Below, one piece after another: positions 1 to 6,165 of a stretch of 7,126 bases of DNA (positions are counted from its first letter, which is position 1; each line of letters starts with the position of its first letter). The DNA is from Clostridium sp. OF09-36 (lineage in GTDB: Bacteria; Bacillota; Clostridia; Lachnospirales; Lachnospiraceae), in assembly GCF_003481985.1 (NCBI RefSeq), contig NZ_QUMD01000051.1, positions 1-7,126 of the forward strand, read 5' to 3'. Under the pieces are notes generated by a model that worked only from the letters and a program-made list of their open reading frames with translations, made no database searches and was not told the DNA's origin. A program made the position numbers and the translations under genes.

Positions 1-2
1 TG

Positions 3-896
3 ATCTTTGATAATGCTACTGGTGTTGGACGCAGGATCGGTGATATGATTCACGAAACAGAACTTTTTTCCCGTTTTCGTGCTCATTACCATTTCCGTGT
101 CCGGTTCTGCAACCCTTATTCTGGATGGGAAAAGGGAAATGTGGAACGCGAGGTGGATTATAACAGGGCAAACCTCTTTGTGCCTGTTCCGCATTTTTCA
201 GATGTTATCCAGTATAACCATAAGCTGCTTTTAAAGCATAAGCGGAAAGCTTCTGAGCTTCACTATAAAAAACAGGTTCCAATCTGCGAACTCTTTGAAG
301 AAGACCGCAAAGCGTTGCTGATGCTGCCGCCCAAACCTTTTAATGTATGCAGATATGAATGGCTGAAGGCAGATGGTTATGGAAAAGTCTGCATGGATGG
401 AAAACATTTTTATTCAACAAGTCCTGAAAATGCCAATCAGAAGGTACTGGTTGGAATCCGCGCCCATTCGGTTGATATCCTTACAGACGGAGGGCAGGTT
501 ATTACCACCCATAAGCGTGTATTCGGCGACAACAGGAGCGATGTCAGTGATTATACAACTACGCTTGCTGTGCTTATGAAAAACTCCGGGGCATGGGGAA
601 ACAGCGGACTCCGGCAGGAAACCCCGGATGTCCTGCGTACATACATGGATGCGCAGCCGAAAGAAAAACTTAAGGACTGCCTGCGGATCATGAGCGAACT
701 TACAAACCAGTACAGCTTTCAGGCTGCTGCTTGCGCAATGGAAATGACATGTGCCAGAGGGAACATCAATATTTGTGATGCATCGGTACTGGCTGCCCGG
801 ATCACCGGATATGGGATCACTACTCCTCCAGAGACCGGTCCATCATTGGATATCTATGACGAAGCATTCCTGAAAGGAGGCAGCAAAGCATTATGA
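3..896 (+). CDS. istA: IS21-family transposase IstA, C-terminal part (5' end outside window)
   Basis: This is the DDE transposase of the IS21 element, which cuts and joins the element's ends with IstB as its partner. The frame is open to the left edge, so the gene starts upstream and the ATG at 45 is only internal. The part present begins at the second catalytic aspartate, in the IFDNA context at 3-17 (Asp at 9-11). It includes the catalytic glutamate in EKGNVERE (Glu codon at 144-146) and then the C-terminal beta-barrel-like region typical of IS21/Mu-type transposases, with the YGKVCMDGKHFYS strand region around 376-411. The HTH N-terminus and first aspartate are outside the window. The stop overlaps the istB start by 4 bases (ATGA), the usual translationally coupled IS21 layout. 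No frameshift is visible, so the protein looks intact here. Confidence 0.95.
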   Translation: MFDNATGVGRRIGDMIHETELFSRFRAHYHFRVRFCNPYSGWEKGNVEREVDYNRANLFVPVPHFSDVIQYNHKLLLKHKRKASELHYKKQVPICELFEEDRKALLMLPPKPFNVCRYEWLKADGYGKVCMDGKHFYSTSPENANQKVLVGIRAHSVDILTDGGQVITTHKRVFGDNRSDVSDYTTTLAVLMKNSGAWGNSGLRQETPDVLRTYMDAQPKEKLKDCLRIMSELTNQYSFQAAACAMEMTCARGNINICDASVLAARITGYGITTPPETGPSLDIYDEAFLKGGSKAL

Positions 897-1648
897 TGAC
901 ACCCAAAATGAAAGAAGACCTCTGCACACAGATCCTGAATGCCAGCAGACAGTTGTTTCTATCCTCAAAGATCTCCGAGGCCTGCCAGGAGAAGGGAACA
1001 CAGAAACAGCTGGTGTTTGTCCTGGGACTTATGAACGAAGAGCTCACCTTGCGTGATGAAAACCGTCGGAAACGTCTGATCAAACGGGCCGGGTTTCCAA
1101 CATACAAAACATTTGAAGGATACAGTTACCAGCATGTCAAACTTCCTCCTGCTTTTAGCAGGGAGGAGTTAGAATCACTGGAGTTTGTGCCCGGACAGAA
1201 GAACCTTGTACTGTATGGTCCTGTTGGAGTAGGGAAAACACATATGGCAATCGCAGCTGGTGTGAAAGCCTGCAATCTTGGATATAAAACAAAGTTTTAC
1301 ACTGTAACGGAACTGGTTCTGAAACTGGCGGAATCCCGCAAAAATGGGACTCTGGAGAGGCTTCTCCGGGATTTACGGAGCCTGGATCTGTTGATCCTGG
1401 ATGAGTGGGGATATGTACCAGTAGACAAAGATGGTTCTCAACTGCTATTTCGGGTGATATCAGACAGTTATGAAAGTAAAAGCCTGATACTGACAACCAA
1501 TCTGGAATTTTCCAAATGGGGAGGAATATTCACTGACGATCAGATGGCTGCCGCCATGATTGACAGACTGGTTCATCATGGTCACCTGCTGATCTTTGAG
1601 GGAAAAAGCTACCGGATGGAGCATGCTCTCATGCGCCAGGATGCATAA
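893..1648 (+). CDS. istB: IS21-family helper ATPase IstB
   Basis: IstB is a DnaC-like AAA+ ATPase that binds target DNA and recruits and activates IstA. At 251 residues it matches the usual IstB length. An N-terminal helical region (about 1-75) precedes the ATPase core. Walker A is GPVGVGKT (109-116), Walker B is LLILDEWG (166-173, with Asp170 and Glu171), a sensor-1-like TTN lies at 201-203, and the conserved DRL near the C-terminus is at 224-226. All key residues are present, so the protein is probably functional. The start at 893 overlaps the istA stop. The ribosome binding site AAAGGAGG (873-880) is 12 bases upstream, a little far, so coupling to istA translation is likely. An alternative ATG lies one codon later at 896. 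Confidence 0.96.
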   Translation: MMTPKMKEDLCTQILNASRQLFLSSKISEACQEKGTQKQLVFVLGLMNEELTLRDENRRKRLIKRAGFPTYKTFEGYSYQHVKLPPAFSREELESLEFVPGQKNLVLYGPVGVGKTHMAIAAGVKACNLGYKTKFYTVTELVLKLAESRKNGTLERLLRDLRSLDLLILDEWGYVPVDKDGSQLLFRVISDSYESKSLILTTNLEFSKWGGIFTDDQMAAAMIDRLVHHGHLLIFEGKSYRMEHALMRQDA

Positions 1649-1662
1649 AACGTCCTGCCTAA

Positions 1663-1682
1663 AGCAAGGAAAATCCTTTGCT
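1663..1682 (+). terminator. Weak hairpin after istB
   Basis: AGCAAGGA (1663-1670) can pair with TCCTTTGCT (1674-1682) through one bulged T, closed by a short A-rich loop. It lies 15 bases after the istB stop and is followed by AAAAAC rather than a T-run, so it is at best a weak or non-canonical terminator. It also overlaps the AAGGA/TTG combination that could start translation of the downstream recombinase remnant. Confidence 0.3.
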
Positions 1683-2997
1683 AAAAACAGGGAATTCTGA
1701 CGCTTTTTTTAGGGAAAAGTGCTTGACAAAAAACACACTTCTCGGCTTCGATTTAGACGAAGATGGAAACCTGGTGATCAATGAGGAAGAAGCAAAGACT
1801 GTGCGTCTCATCTTTTTCATGTACCTGTACGGTTACACTTGTCAAGAAATCGCAGAAACGCTAACGAGCCTTGGCAGAAAAACCAAGCTAAACAACACTG
1901 TCTGGTCTGCTGGAAGTGTTCTGCAGCAGCTTCAAAACGAAAGGCACTGTGGCGACGTATTGGCCCGTAAAACCTGGACGCCAAGTTACCTGGACCACAA
2001 ATCAAAGAAAAATAAACAGGACAGAAATCAATACCGCCAGAAGAACCACCATGAGGCAATTATCTCGCGTGATGACTTCATAGCTGTACAAAGACTAATC
2101 AGCAACGCCAAATACGGAAATCGAGGTTTTCTGCCTGATTTGCATGTATTCACTTCCAGTGCACTGAGAGGATTTGTTTCAGTTAATCCTCGCTGGGCTG
2201 GTTTCAAAGCTGCAGATTATAAGCGTGCTTCGGAAAGTGTCTATGATCCAGCGATTGTCTTGCCAACAGAGCAGACCTTTGAAGTGAATTCAGGCGATTT
2301 TGACCTCAGAGGATTTGAAGTGGCCAGGGCTCAATTTTTCTCCTCAGCAAATCGAGTTTATGTGACCTTTTCCAATAATGGGATTCGGTTTAGCACAGAA
2401 TGTGTACGCAAGCTAGACTCTCACTTTGTTGAGATGCTGATTCACCCTGGAAACGGAATTATCGCGTTTAAACCAGCAACAAAAGATAACAGAAACTCAA
2501 TGGAATGGTCCAGACAATTAAACGGTGCTAAGGTTCCTAAACCGGTATCTGGTGCTGCTTTTCTACCAAATCTATATGACTTATTTGGCTGGGATAGCAA
2601 CTGCAACTATCGAATCATGGGATTTAAGAAGCACAACAACGACAACACTTTAGTTCTGTTTAGTTTGGCTGATGCAGAAATTTTAATTCCTAACTCAACC
2701 ATTGAAGGAGACGATGAAGAACCTATTTCTTTATTTGAGGAGGATGTCAAACCACTTGGCACAAAAACGTCTACTTTTGGTTATCCGGAAGAATGGGTAT
2801 ATAGTTTTGGAAACAACTTCTATCGCCAGGCACAAGCCAACGAACTAGCTGCTTTTAATGAGTCAGACTGGTCTGTGGAAGAAGAAAAAACTTCTTACAA
2901 TCCAGATCCACCGCTCCAGGTAACTGCTCAAGAAGAAATAGAAGAAAACATCAAATCCATGATAGATGGAATGAGACAGGAGGCAAATAATGAATGA
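1678..2997 (+). CDS. Large serine recombinase, N-terminally truncated by IS21, with non-standard C-terminal module
   Basis: Genuine recombinase sequence begins at about 1729, directly after the IS end. The 17 codons before it, from the TTG at 1678, are IS-derived. The resolvase catalytic domain with its serine nucleophile is missing, so this copy cannot cut DNA by itself. Numbered from the TTG, residues about 18-145 match the recombinase domain of large serine recombinases: LLGFDLDEDGNLVINEEEA, GYTCQEIAETL, the WSAGSVLQQLQN region, and HHEAIISRDDFIAVQRLI. Then follow FLPDLHVF and GFVSVNPRWAGF (about 151-176). There is no CxxC pair, so the usual zinc ribbon is absent. Residues 211-385 form a module shared with the next two proteins (GFEVARAQFF, VEMLIHP, DNRNSMEW, NYRIMG, YPEEW). 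The tail (about 395-439) is acidic. The stop overlaps the next gene by 8 bases. Whether the remnant is translated is unknown; AAGGA (1666-1670) does precede the TTG at 7 bases. Confidence 0.85.
   Translation: MLKTGNSDAFFREKCLTKNTLLGFDLDEDGNLVINEEEAKTVRLIFFMYLYGYTCQEIAETLTSLGRKTKLNNTVWSAGSVLQQLQNERHCGDVLARKTWTPSYLDHKSKKNKQDRNQYRQKNHHEAIISRDDFIAVQRLISNAKYGNRGFLPDLHVFTSSALRGFVSVNPRWAGFKAADYKRASESVYDPAIVLPTEQTFEVNSGDFDLRGFEVARAQFFSSANRVYVTFSNNGIRFSTECVRKLDSHFVEMLIHPGNGIIAFKPATKDNRNSMEWSRQLNGAKVPKPVSGAAFLPNLYDLFGWDSNCNYRIMGFKKHNNDNTLVLFSLADAEILIPNSTIEGDDEEPISLFEEDVKPLGTKTSTFGYPEEWVYSFGNNFYRQAQANELAAFNESDWSVEEEKTSYNPDPPLQVTAQEEIEENIKSMIDGMRQEANNE
1689..1728 (+). repeat. IS21 right-end terminal and subterminal repeat
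   Basis: Two related blocks, AGGGAATTCTGAC (1689-1701) and AGGGAAAAGTGCTTGAC (1711-1727), share AGGGAA and TGAC. IS21-family ends carry several such copies that bind IstA. The outer block ends in TGACA at 1728, taken as the element terminus. The matching left-end copies are outside the window. Confidence 0.6.
1723..1752 (+). promoter_or_regulatory. Outward-facing -35 at the IS right end, possible hybrid promoter
   Basis: The last six bases of the IS (1723-1728) are a perfect TTGACA pointing out into the interrupted recombinase operon. IS21 is known to carry an outward -35 at its right end that forms a strong promoter when a suitable -10 is placed next to it. Here the best downstream -10 is TTCGAT (1747-1752) at 18 bases, matching TATAAT at only 3 of 6 positions, so any promoter here would be weak. 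Confidence 0.4.
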
Positions 2998-3697
2998 TGA
3001 GACACAACTCAAAGAAGCTGTAGATTATGTGGAGGATGAGGCTTTTACCTTTGAAGGCTATCAAGTTGTACGAGGAGAATTTTTTTCTCACGTATTTGAA
3101 CCCTCCTTCACATTTAATAACTACAAAGTCCAGATCAATACTGCCTGTATTAAGCGATTACCGGATTTTGACTATGTTCAAATATTGGTGAACCCAGACA
3201 CAAAAAAGCTAGCGGTCCGCCCTTGCCAGGAAGATGAGCGAGACTCTTTCCGCTGGTGCTCTGCTACTGCTAAAAGAACACCTAAGCAAATTACCTGCCG
3301 CATGTTCTTTGCCAAGGTAATCTCACTTATGAACTGGAATAGTAACTACCGCTATAAGCTCTTGGGAAAGTTAATCAAATCAGGGGATGAGCTTCTCTTT
3401 GTCTTTGACTTAAATTCTGCTGAAATCTATCAGCGTGCGATCAAAGACGACGGTAAGGTCAAAACCTCCCGTACTGCTACTTTCCCGGAGGAATGGAAGA
3501 ATCAGTTTGGTTTGCCAGTGGAAGAACACAAATCAAATATCCAAGTCAACACCTTTAATGGCTACGCAGTATTTGGCCTTCAGGAAGAATCTAAAAAATC
3601 ATCAAAACAACCTGAGCAGTCGGAACCTGTCCAGGTAGAACAGGAGGAAACATATGAGCAATTCAGTCTCGCAGGCACAACCAACTCTGGTTATTGA
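2990..3697 (+). CDS. Recombinase-associated protein sharing the C-terminal module of the upstream recombinase
   Basis: No named family was recognised with confidence. Residues 23-175 align by eye with the C-terminal module of the upstream recombinase: GYQVVRGEFF (23-32), FNNYKVQINTACIKRL (42-57), YVQILVNP (62-69), DERDSFRW (82-89), W-N-S-N-YRYKLLG (116-126), ELLFVFDLNSAEIY (134-147) and FPEEWKNQFG (165-174). There is no catalytic serine recombinase domain, no cysteine cluster and no membrane segment. The last 40 residues are Gln/Glu/Lys-rich and look disordered. The start has an excellent AGGAGG (2978-2983) at 6 bases and overlaps the recombinase stop by 8 bases. The gene overlaps the next by 44 bases. 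The shared module and tight coupling suggest a partner of the recombinase, perhaps forming mixed assemblies or competing with it, but this is inference. Confidence 0.8.
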   Translation: MNDETQLKEAVDYVEDEAFTFEGYQVVRGEFFSHVFEPSFTFNNYKVQINTACIKRLPDFDYVQILVNPDTKKLAVRPCQEDERDSFRWCSATAKRTPKQITCRMFFAKVISLMNWNSNYRYKLLGKLIKSGDELLFVFDLNSAEIYQRAIKDDGKVKTSRTATFPEEWKNQFGLPVEEHKSNIQVNTFNGYAVFGLQEESKKSSKQPEQSEPVQVEQEETYEQFSLAGTTNSGY

Positions 3698-4037
3698 TTG
3701 TTGCAGCAATCGAATACGAATACATAGACGGACACTTCACTTACTTGGTGATCCAGAATATGTCCAAATTCTGATCAACCCAACCACCCGCTGCATTGCT
3801 TTACGATCCAGCACAGATAAGCGTGCCGAGCGTATCCACTGGAATGCTATCGGTGAAAAACAGTGCTGTGAATTTTACAGCAAATATCTCATCCGACAAA
3901 TACGGAAGGTTTTATTTGATGTAGATACCAAACAGGCCTATCGAATTATGGGGCAATTTGTCGCCAGGGAAGAACTCGTATACTTCTGCGCAGATAAGGC
4001 TGTATCCATTTCCAATTATAAGGAGGAGCTTGAGTAA
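3654..4037 (+). CDS. Short protein with a minimal copy of the same recombinase-linked module
   Basis: This 127-residue protein is the third consecutive copy of the module. IDCCSNRIRIHRRTLHLL (14-31), YVQILINP (36-43), IALRSSTDKRAERIHW (48-63), YRIMG (96-100) and ELVYFCADKAVSI (107-119) match the two upstream proteins. It lacks their N-terminal GF/GY-EV-V-R-FF strand and their C-terminal PEEW segment, so it is either a minimal form of the fold or a shortened paralogue. No membrane segment or metal-binding motif is seen. AGGAGG (3642-3647) lies 6 bases before the ATG. The start sits 44 bases inside the preceding gene in another frame, and the pairing of a strong site with module similarity from residue 14 on supports it over a later start. 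Its role is unknown; it was probably co-produced with its two relatives. Confidence 0.78.
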   Translation: MSNSVSQAQPTLVIDCCSNRIRIHRRTLHLLGDPEYVQILINPTTRCIALRSSTDKRAERIHWNAIGEKQCCEFYSKYLIRQIRKVLFDVDTKQAYRIMGQFVAREELVYFCADKAVSISNYKEELE

Positions 4038-4039
4038 TA

Positions 4040-4987
4040 ATGAGTAAACGAAAACAATACAAACTTGCAATCGATGAAGAATTCCGCAGAATTGTACCTC
4101 CCATGCCACAAGATCGCCTGGATATGCTTAGACGCCAGATCAGGTACTTTGGTTGCGACCACCCCATTATTACCTGGCACAGAATTATTGTTTATAGCTA
4201 TGAAGAATACGCGTTCTGTGAGGAATTTCAACTTCCATTCACAATCAAAGAACTCGAATACAATTTTCGATCCGAGGTAATTAACTATGTCAGTAAGAAG
4301 TGTTTGTACCTGGATTATCTGACAGACGAATGGAACCGCTACTGCATTGGCAAATTTTATGAATCCAAAAAGCAACTGCTTATTGATAACTATCCAATTC
4401 AGAACCAATTCACTCCCCAGGAATTAAAGCGTCCTGCCAATATGCTAACCAGTGAAATGTGTGAAAAGGAATTAGCGGATTTGCGTGGAATCAAACATGG
4501 TACCATCTCGAAATATGGTACCTTTGCTGGTGCGATAGATACCATCTATTCAAAAAGCAAGGATATAGCCTACGAACTTCTTTCTGAAAAGTTCCGATTA
4601 TCACACGATAACACCATACTCCTCTCCCGGCTGACAGCTCCAGAAGTCATTGTTGTCAGGGACCGCATCATGAGTGATGGTGATTTATCTATTCTGCATT
4701 CCGGCACTTTGCGCAATCACCATGTAGCAAAGATAAAAGCCGAAACGGATAGTAAGTACAAAAAAGCTCCTGAAATAAAGCAAATGCCCAAATATGATCC
4801 AAATGCTGAAATATCGAGTTTAACTCTTACCATTCCAAGCTGGATCAGCTCCATTGAAAGAACATGCTCCTCTGCTGACTTTGAACATGCCACTCCAGAA
4901 GCGCTTGATAAACTAGGCTTGAAACTGCAAATTTTACAGGAAGCTATTAACATACTAATAGCCGCAACAAAAGGAGAATCGATATGA
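4040..4987 (+). CDS. Divergent ParB-like (degenerate Srx fold) protein with HTH region
   Basis: The 315-residue protein follows the plan of ParB-like accessory proteins of mobile elements. The N-terminal segment, with DEEFRRIVPPMP (12-23), LRRQIRYFGCDHPIITW (30-46) and then IIVYSYEEYAFCEE (49-62), matches the usual pattern in which I/V-DGHNRY-xIC follows the PI-x-W stretch. Here the DGHNRY motif is replaced by VYSYEEYA, so nucleotide or phosphate contacts of the fold are probably lost. YLTDEWNRYCIGKFYESK (93-110) fits the following conserved helix. Residues 137-170 (ELADLRGIKHGTISKYGTFA) fit the HTH that recognises DNA in this family. The C-terminus (260-313) is a helical region possibly used for oligomerisation. 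AGGAGG (4021-4026) is 13 bases upstream, rather distant, so translation may be coupled to the preceding gene, whose stop is 2 bases away. The stop overlaps the next start (ATGA). A DNA-binding role is likely; its site is unknown. Confidence 0.75.
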   Translation: MSKRKQYKLAIDEEFRRIVPPMPQDRLDMLRRQIRYFGCDHPIITWHRIIVYSYEEYAFCEEFQLPFTIKELEYNFRSEVINYVSKKCLYLDYLTDEWNRYCIGKFYESKKQLLIDNYPIQNQFTPQELKRPANMLTSEMCEKELADLRGIKHGTISKYGTFAGAIDTIYSKSKDIAYELLSEKFRLSHDNTILLSRLTAPEVIVVRDRIMSDGDLSILHSGTLRNHHVAKIKAETDSKYKKAPEIKQMPKYDPNAEISSLTLTIPSWISSIERTCSSADFEHATPEALDKLGLKLQILQEAINILIAATKGESI

Positions 4988-5904
4988 ACGAAGAAGTTAG
5001 AGAAATAAACATAAATGACTTTGTGCCACAAGTGCACTATGAGTTAATTCCTATTAAAAACTTGGTATCTAACCAGGATTACCAAAGAAACCTATCAATC
5101 AAACATGTAGAAAAAGCTGCTGCCAATTTCGACTTATGCCAGATCAACCCTGTGAAAGTCAGTAGGCGCGATGGTGTTAATTATGTATTTAATGGTCAGC
5201 ATACCATAGAGATAATCACCCTTGTTTCCGGATCCAGGGAAACACCTGTCTGGTGCATGATATATGATGATCTGGAATATGAACGGGAAGCTGACATCTT
5301 TGCTAACCAGATGAAGTATGCAAAGGCCCTCTCCCCTTATGAAATATTCATGGCAAATATTGAGGCTGGAAATGACAAGCAGCTCATCATCAAATCCCTG
5401 GTGGAATCTTATGACCTCGTTGTTTCAAGTAAGACAAGCCCCGGATGCGTTTGTGCTGTGGCCACCCTAGAAAGTATCTATGACAAGTACGGATTCCACA
5501 CCTTGGATCGCACGCTGCGCCTTTTAATCGGTGCCTGGGAAGGCTCTCCAAAATCTTTTAGTGCCAATATGCTAAATGGAACCGCCCGCCTGATTCACTG
5601 CTTTGGCGATGACTTAAAGGATAATATTTTCAAAGAAAAACTTGGAATGATTTCCTTAAAAGAGCTTAGTCGTACTTCCAGGGAACGAGGCGCCGGTTCC
5701 AGGGGATTTGCTGAGGCAATGTTACTTATATATAATAAGAAAACTCAGCACCCTCTCCAGATGACAAAACTATACTCAAATAAAGGTCCGAAGCCTAAGA
5801 ACCAAATGACTGACGAGGACCTAGCGGCACTTCAAATACCAGAGGTTTCCATGCCATCTGATTCAGAGCAGCAAATGGAGCTCTTTGAACAACAGACCTT
5901 ATAA
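4984..5904 (+). CDS. ParB/sulfiredoxin-like nucleoid-type protein (resembles DUF6551)
   Basis: The 306-residue protein has an N-terminal ParB/sulfiredoxin-like domain: HYELIPIKNL (18-27), YQRNLS (33-38), NFDLCQINPVKVSRRDG (48-64) and VFNGQHTIEII (68-78), the last being the DGQHR-type loop of this fold with Asn and Thr in place of Asp and Arg. A helical region (100-250) follows. The overall layout resembles the DUF6551 type of ParB-like proteins; that name is from memory, not a search. The C-terminus is acidic and contains QMELF (297-301), similar to sliding-clamp-binding peptides. AAGGAG (4971-4976) lies 7 bases before the ATG, and the start overlaps the upstream stop by 4 bases. It is the last gene of the operon, ending just before a hairpin. 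It probably acts with the preceding ParB-like protein on DNA; the precise reaction, if any, is not known. Confidence 0.8.
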   Translation: MNEEVREININDFVPQVHYELIPIKNLVSNQDYQRNLSIKHVEKAAANFDLCQINPVKVSRRDGVNYVFNGQHTIEIITLVSGSRETPVWCMIYDDLEYEREADIFANQMKYAKALSPYEIFMANIEAGNDKQLIIKSLVESYDLVVSSKTSPGCVCAVATLESIYDKYGFHTLDRTLRLLIGAWEGSPKSFSANMLNGTARLIHCFGDDLKDNIFKEKLGMISLKELSRTSRERGAGSRGFAEAMLLIYNKKTQHPLQMTKLYSNKGPKPKNQMTDEDLAALQIPEVSMPSDSEQQMELFEQQTL

Positions 5905-5906
5905 CG

Positions 5907-5955
5907 TAAAATAGCCGGTAAGCAAATCTAATTGATTCACCTACCGGCCCTTTTA
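5907..5955. terminator. Bidirectional hairpin terminator, copy 1 of a repeated element
   Basis: GCCGGTA (5914-5920) pairs perfectly with TACCGGC (5942-5948). An outer stem TAAAA (5907-5911) with TTTTA (5951-5955) is separated from it by a small internal loop. On the plus strand the inner stem is followed by CCTTTTATATTT, 10 bases after the operon's last stop. On the minus strand it ends the two-gene operon stopping at 5959. It is 35 of 42 bases identical to 6743-6784, including parts of the loop. Confidence 0.8.
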
Positions 5956-5958
5956 TAT

Positions 5959-6165
5959 TTATTTTGCATTATAAACGATAGTTTCCACTATCTTGCCTGT
6001 TGAATATTTTGTTGCGCTTCTCTTAATAATTTCACCACCATGATTTTGCTGTAGCTTAACAACCTGTCGCCCTGTACGTGTAACATAAGCCTCTAATTTA
6101 TCTCCTGGATTTTTTAATAAAGCATTTCCTAATCCCTTTACTAATGTGCTCAAACTATTATTCAT
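5959..6165 (-). CDS. Small basic protein of unknown function, second gene of minus-strand operon
   Basis: The protein is 68 residues long, starting MNNSLSTLVKGLG. A longer frame reaches back to 6201, but the ATG at 6165 has a textbook AAAGGAG (plus-strand 6173-6179) at 7 bases, so it is the better start. That start overlaps the upstream HTH gene by 8 bases, which argues for co-translation. The sequence is Lys/Arg-rich with a few acidic residues, and has no cysteine, no clear membrane segment and no signal peptide. The middle and C-terminus (about 23-68, KLEAYVTRTGRQVVKLQ to ETIVYNAK) look like alternating beta strands. The family was not recognised. Position and charge would fit a nucleic-acid-binding or partner protein of the HTH protein, but nothing in the sequence settles this. 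Confidence 0.72.
   Translation of the reverse strand: MNNSLSTLVKGLGNALLKNPGDKLEAYVTRTGRQVVKLQQNHGGEIIKRSATKYSTGKIVETIVYNAK

Larger units (their letters stand above)
1..1728 (+). mobile_element. IS21-family insertion sequence, right-hand part (left end outside window)
   Basis: The stretch carries the adjacent istA-istB pair that defines the IS21 family, followed by about 80 bases of non-coding DNA ending in TTGACA at 1723-1728. IS21-family ends are typically TG...CA with subterminal repeats. Here the block AGGGAA...TGAC occurs twice near the end (1689-1701 and 1711-1727), which fits that pattern. From 1729 the reading frame turns at once into serine recombinase sequence, so the IS is inserted in that gene. 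The left end and the target-site duplication cannot be seen. The exact right boundary is inferred from the TGACA terminus and the start of recombinase similarity. Confidence 0.85.

Noticed and set aside
820..1107. Minus-strand open frame across the istA-istB junction
   Set aside because: It is antisense to two well-recognised IS21 genes and has no similarity of its own.
4016..4408. Minus-strand open frame of about 130 codons inside the ParB-like gene
   Set aside because: The plus-strand gene has family similarity, a ribosome binding site and operon context. The antisense frame has no recognisable domain.
4497..4533. Two nearby TATGGTACC/CATGGTACC-like words inside the ParB-like gene
   Set aside because: Only a short partial match inside a coding region, with no further copies and no structure.
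4040..5904. A classical ParAB plasmid partition locus
   Set aside because: No Walker-type ParA ATPase and no array of centromere-like repeats is visible. The only ATPase in the window is IstB.
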